From Alloyangia pacifica (GTDB lineage: Bacteria > Pseudomonadota > Alphaproteobacteria > Rhodobacterales > Rhodobacteraceae): a stretch of 64,000 nt of DNA. Numbering within the stretch: position 1 is the stretch's first letter; the number at the start of each line of letters is the position of its first letter. The stretch lies in the NCBI RefSeq assembly GCF_020524285.1, contig NZ_JAIVKX010000001.1:62001-126000 (forward strand), written 5' to 3'. Below the pieces are notes generated by a model. That model made no database searches, was not told the origin of the DNA, and saw nothing but the letters and a program-made list of their open reading frames with translations. This document shows, piece after piece, positions 63,708 to 64,000 of this stretch. Position numbers and translations under genes: made by a program.

Positions 63708-64000
63708 ATGAGCCTGCACGTGGCACTGCTGCGCGGTCTCAACGTCGGCGGGGCGAACGCGCTGCCCATGGCCGATCTGCGCGCCCTTTGCGCGGGGCTG
63801 GGCTGGCGGGAGGTGCAGAGCCATCTCGCCTCGGGCAACCTGGTCTTTGAGGCGGAAGGGGGCCGCGGCGCATTGGCGGACGCACTGCGCGAGGCCTTGG
63901 CGGAACGGGGCCTCGACGTGCCGGTGCTGGTCCTGCCGCCCGCGCGGATCCGCCGGGCGGTCGCCGCCTGTCCCTTTGCGCCCGCCGCACCGAAACTGGT
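63708..64000 (+). CDS. DUF1697 family protein (3' end outside window)
   Basis: The first 97 codons are present. LHVALLRGLNVGGANALPMA, LRALCAGLGWREVQSHLASG and NLVFEAEGG are the family's N-terminal pattern (LRGxNVGG, MxxLR, SGN). The function of DUF1697 proteins is unknown. ATG at 63708 follows GGAGGGCAGGG. It lies just past a strong terminator, so it begins a new transcription unit. Confidence 0.82.
   Translation, partial: MSLHVALLRGLNVGGANALPMADLRALCAGLGWREVQSHLASGNLVFEAEGGRGALADALREALAERGLDVPVLVLPPARIRRAVAACPFAPAAPKL

Overview
This is GC-rich chromosomal DNA from an alphaproteobacterium, most likely of the Rhodobacterales (Roseobacter group or a close relative). The reasons are an opgG-opgI-opgH-opgC operon like that of Rhodobacter sphaeroides, alphaproteobacterial DUF4167 and DUF1499 proteins, a Rhodobacterales-style phosphonate cluster, and many GTG/TTG starts with ATGA-type coupling. 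I see no phage, insertion sequence, CRISPR array, rRNA or tRNA. The content is mostly nutrient uptake and envelope functions.

Layout. 0-4.5 kb (minus): an exported GH8 glucanase, a HlyD-type adaptor and a membrane GT2 beta-glucan synthase, resembling a BgsBA mixed-linkage beta-glucan system. 4.9-12.9 kb (plus): a peptide-type ABC transporter (binding protein, two permeases, two ATPases) followed by an amidase, a RidA-like protein and a racemase-fold protein. 13.0-17.9 kb: opgGIHC for osmoregulated periplasmic glucans. 18.1-22.5 kb: an RND efflux pair. 22.6-27.8 kb (minus): a branched-chain-amino-acid/amide-type ABC transporter with a fused LivH-LivM permease, followed by a MarR regulator. 28.1-33.8 kb: fabD, then thiCME (plus) and thiD (minus), each thiamine unit behind its own TPP riboswitch. 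33.9-36.4 kb: a membrane dipeptidase and an unassigned membrane protein.

36.7-54.5 kb is a large phosphonate/C-P lyase island. phnCDE1E2 plus a hexapeptide transferase lie behind a Pho-box-like site. phnG-H-I-(unknown acidic protein)-J-K-L-N is divergent from a minus-strand series phnF, second phnM, orphan ribose-type binding protein and chemoreceptor; both start at one PhnF-type operator region. A 2H-phosphoesterase-like protein and the canonical phnM close the island. phnP is not present in the window. The chemoreceptor/binding-protein pair and the acidic protein translationally coupled between phnI and phnJ are the most interesting leads.

54.6-64 kb: an orphan Fe(III)-binding protein, mazG, two tandem M20 amidohydrolases with an agmatinase-family ureohydrolase, then DUF1499, prfA, prmC, DUF4167 and the start of a DUF1697 protein.

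Recurring structure: a composite intergenic repeat (GC-rich hairpin followed by a GTATTT...AGAGAAGAAG box) occurs five times, complete or partial. Four solute-binding-protein genes are each followed by a strong GC-rich hairpin. Functional calls rest on motif reading and gene order; no database search was run.
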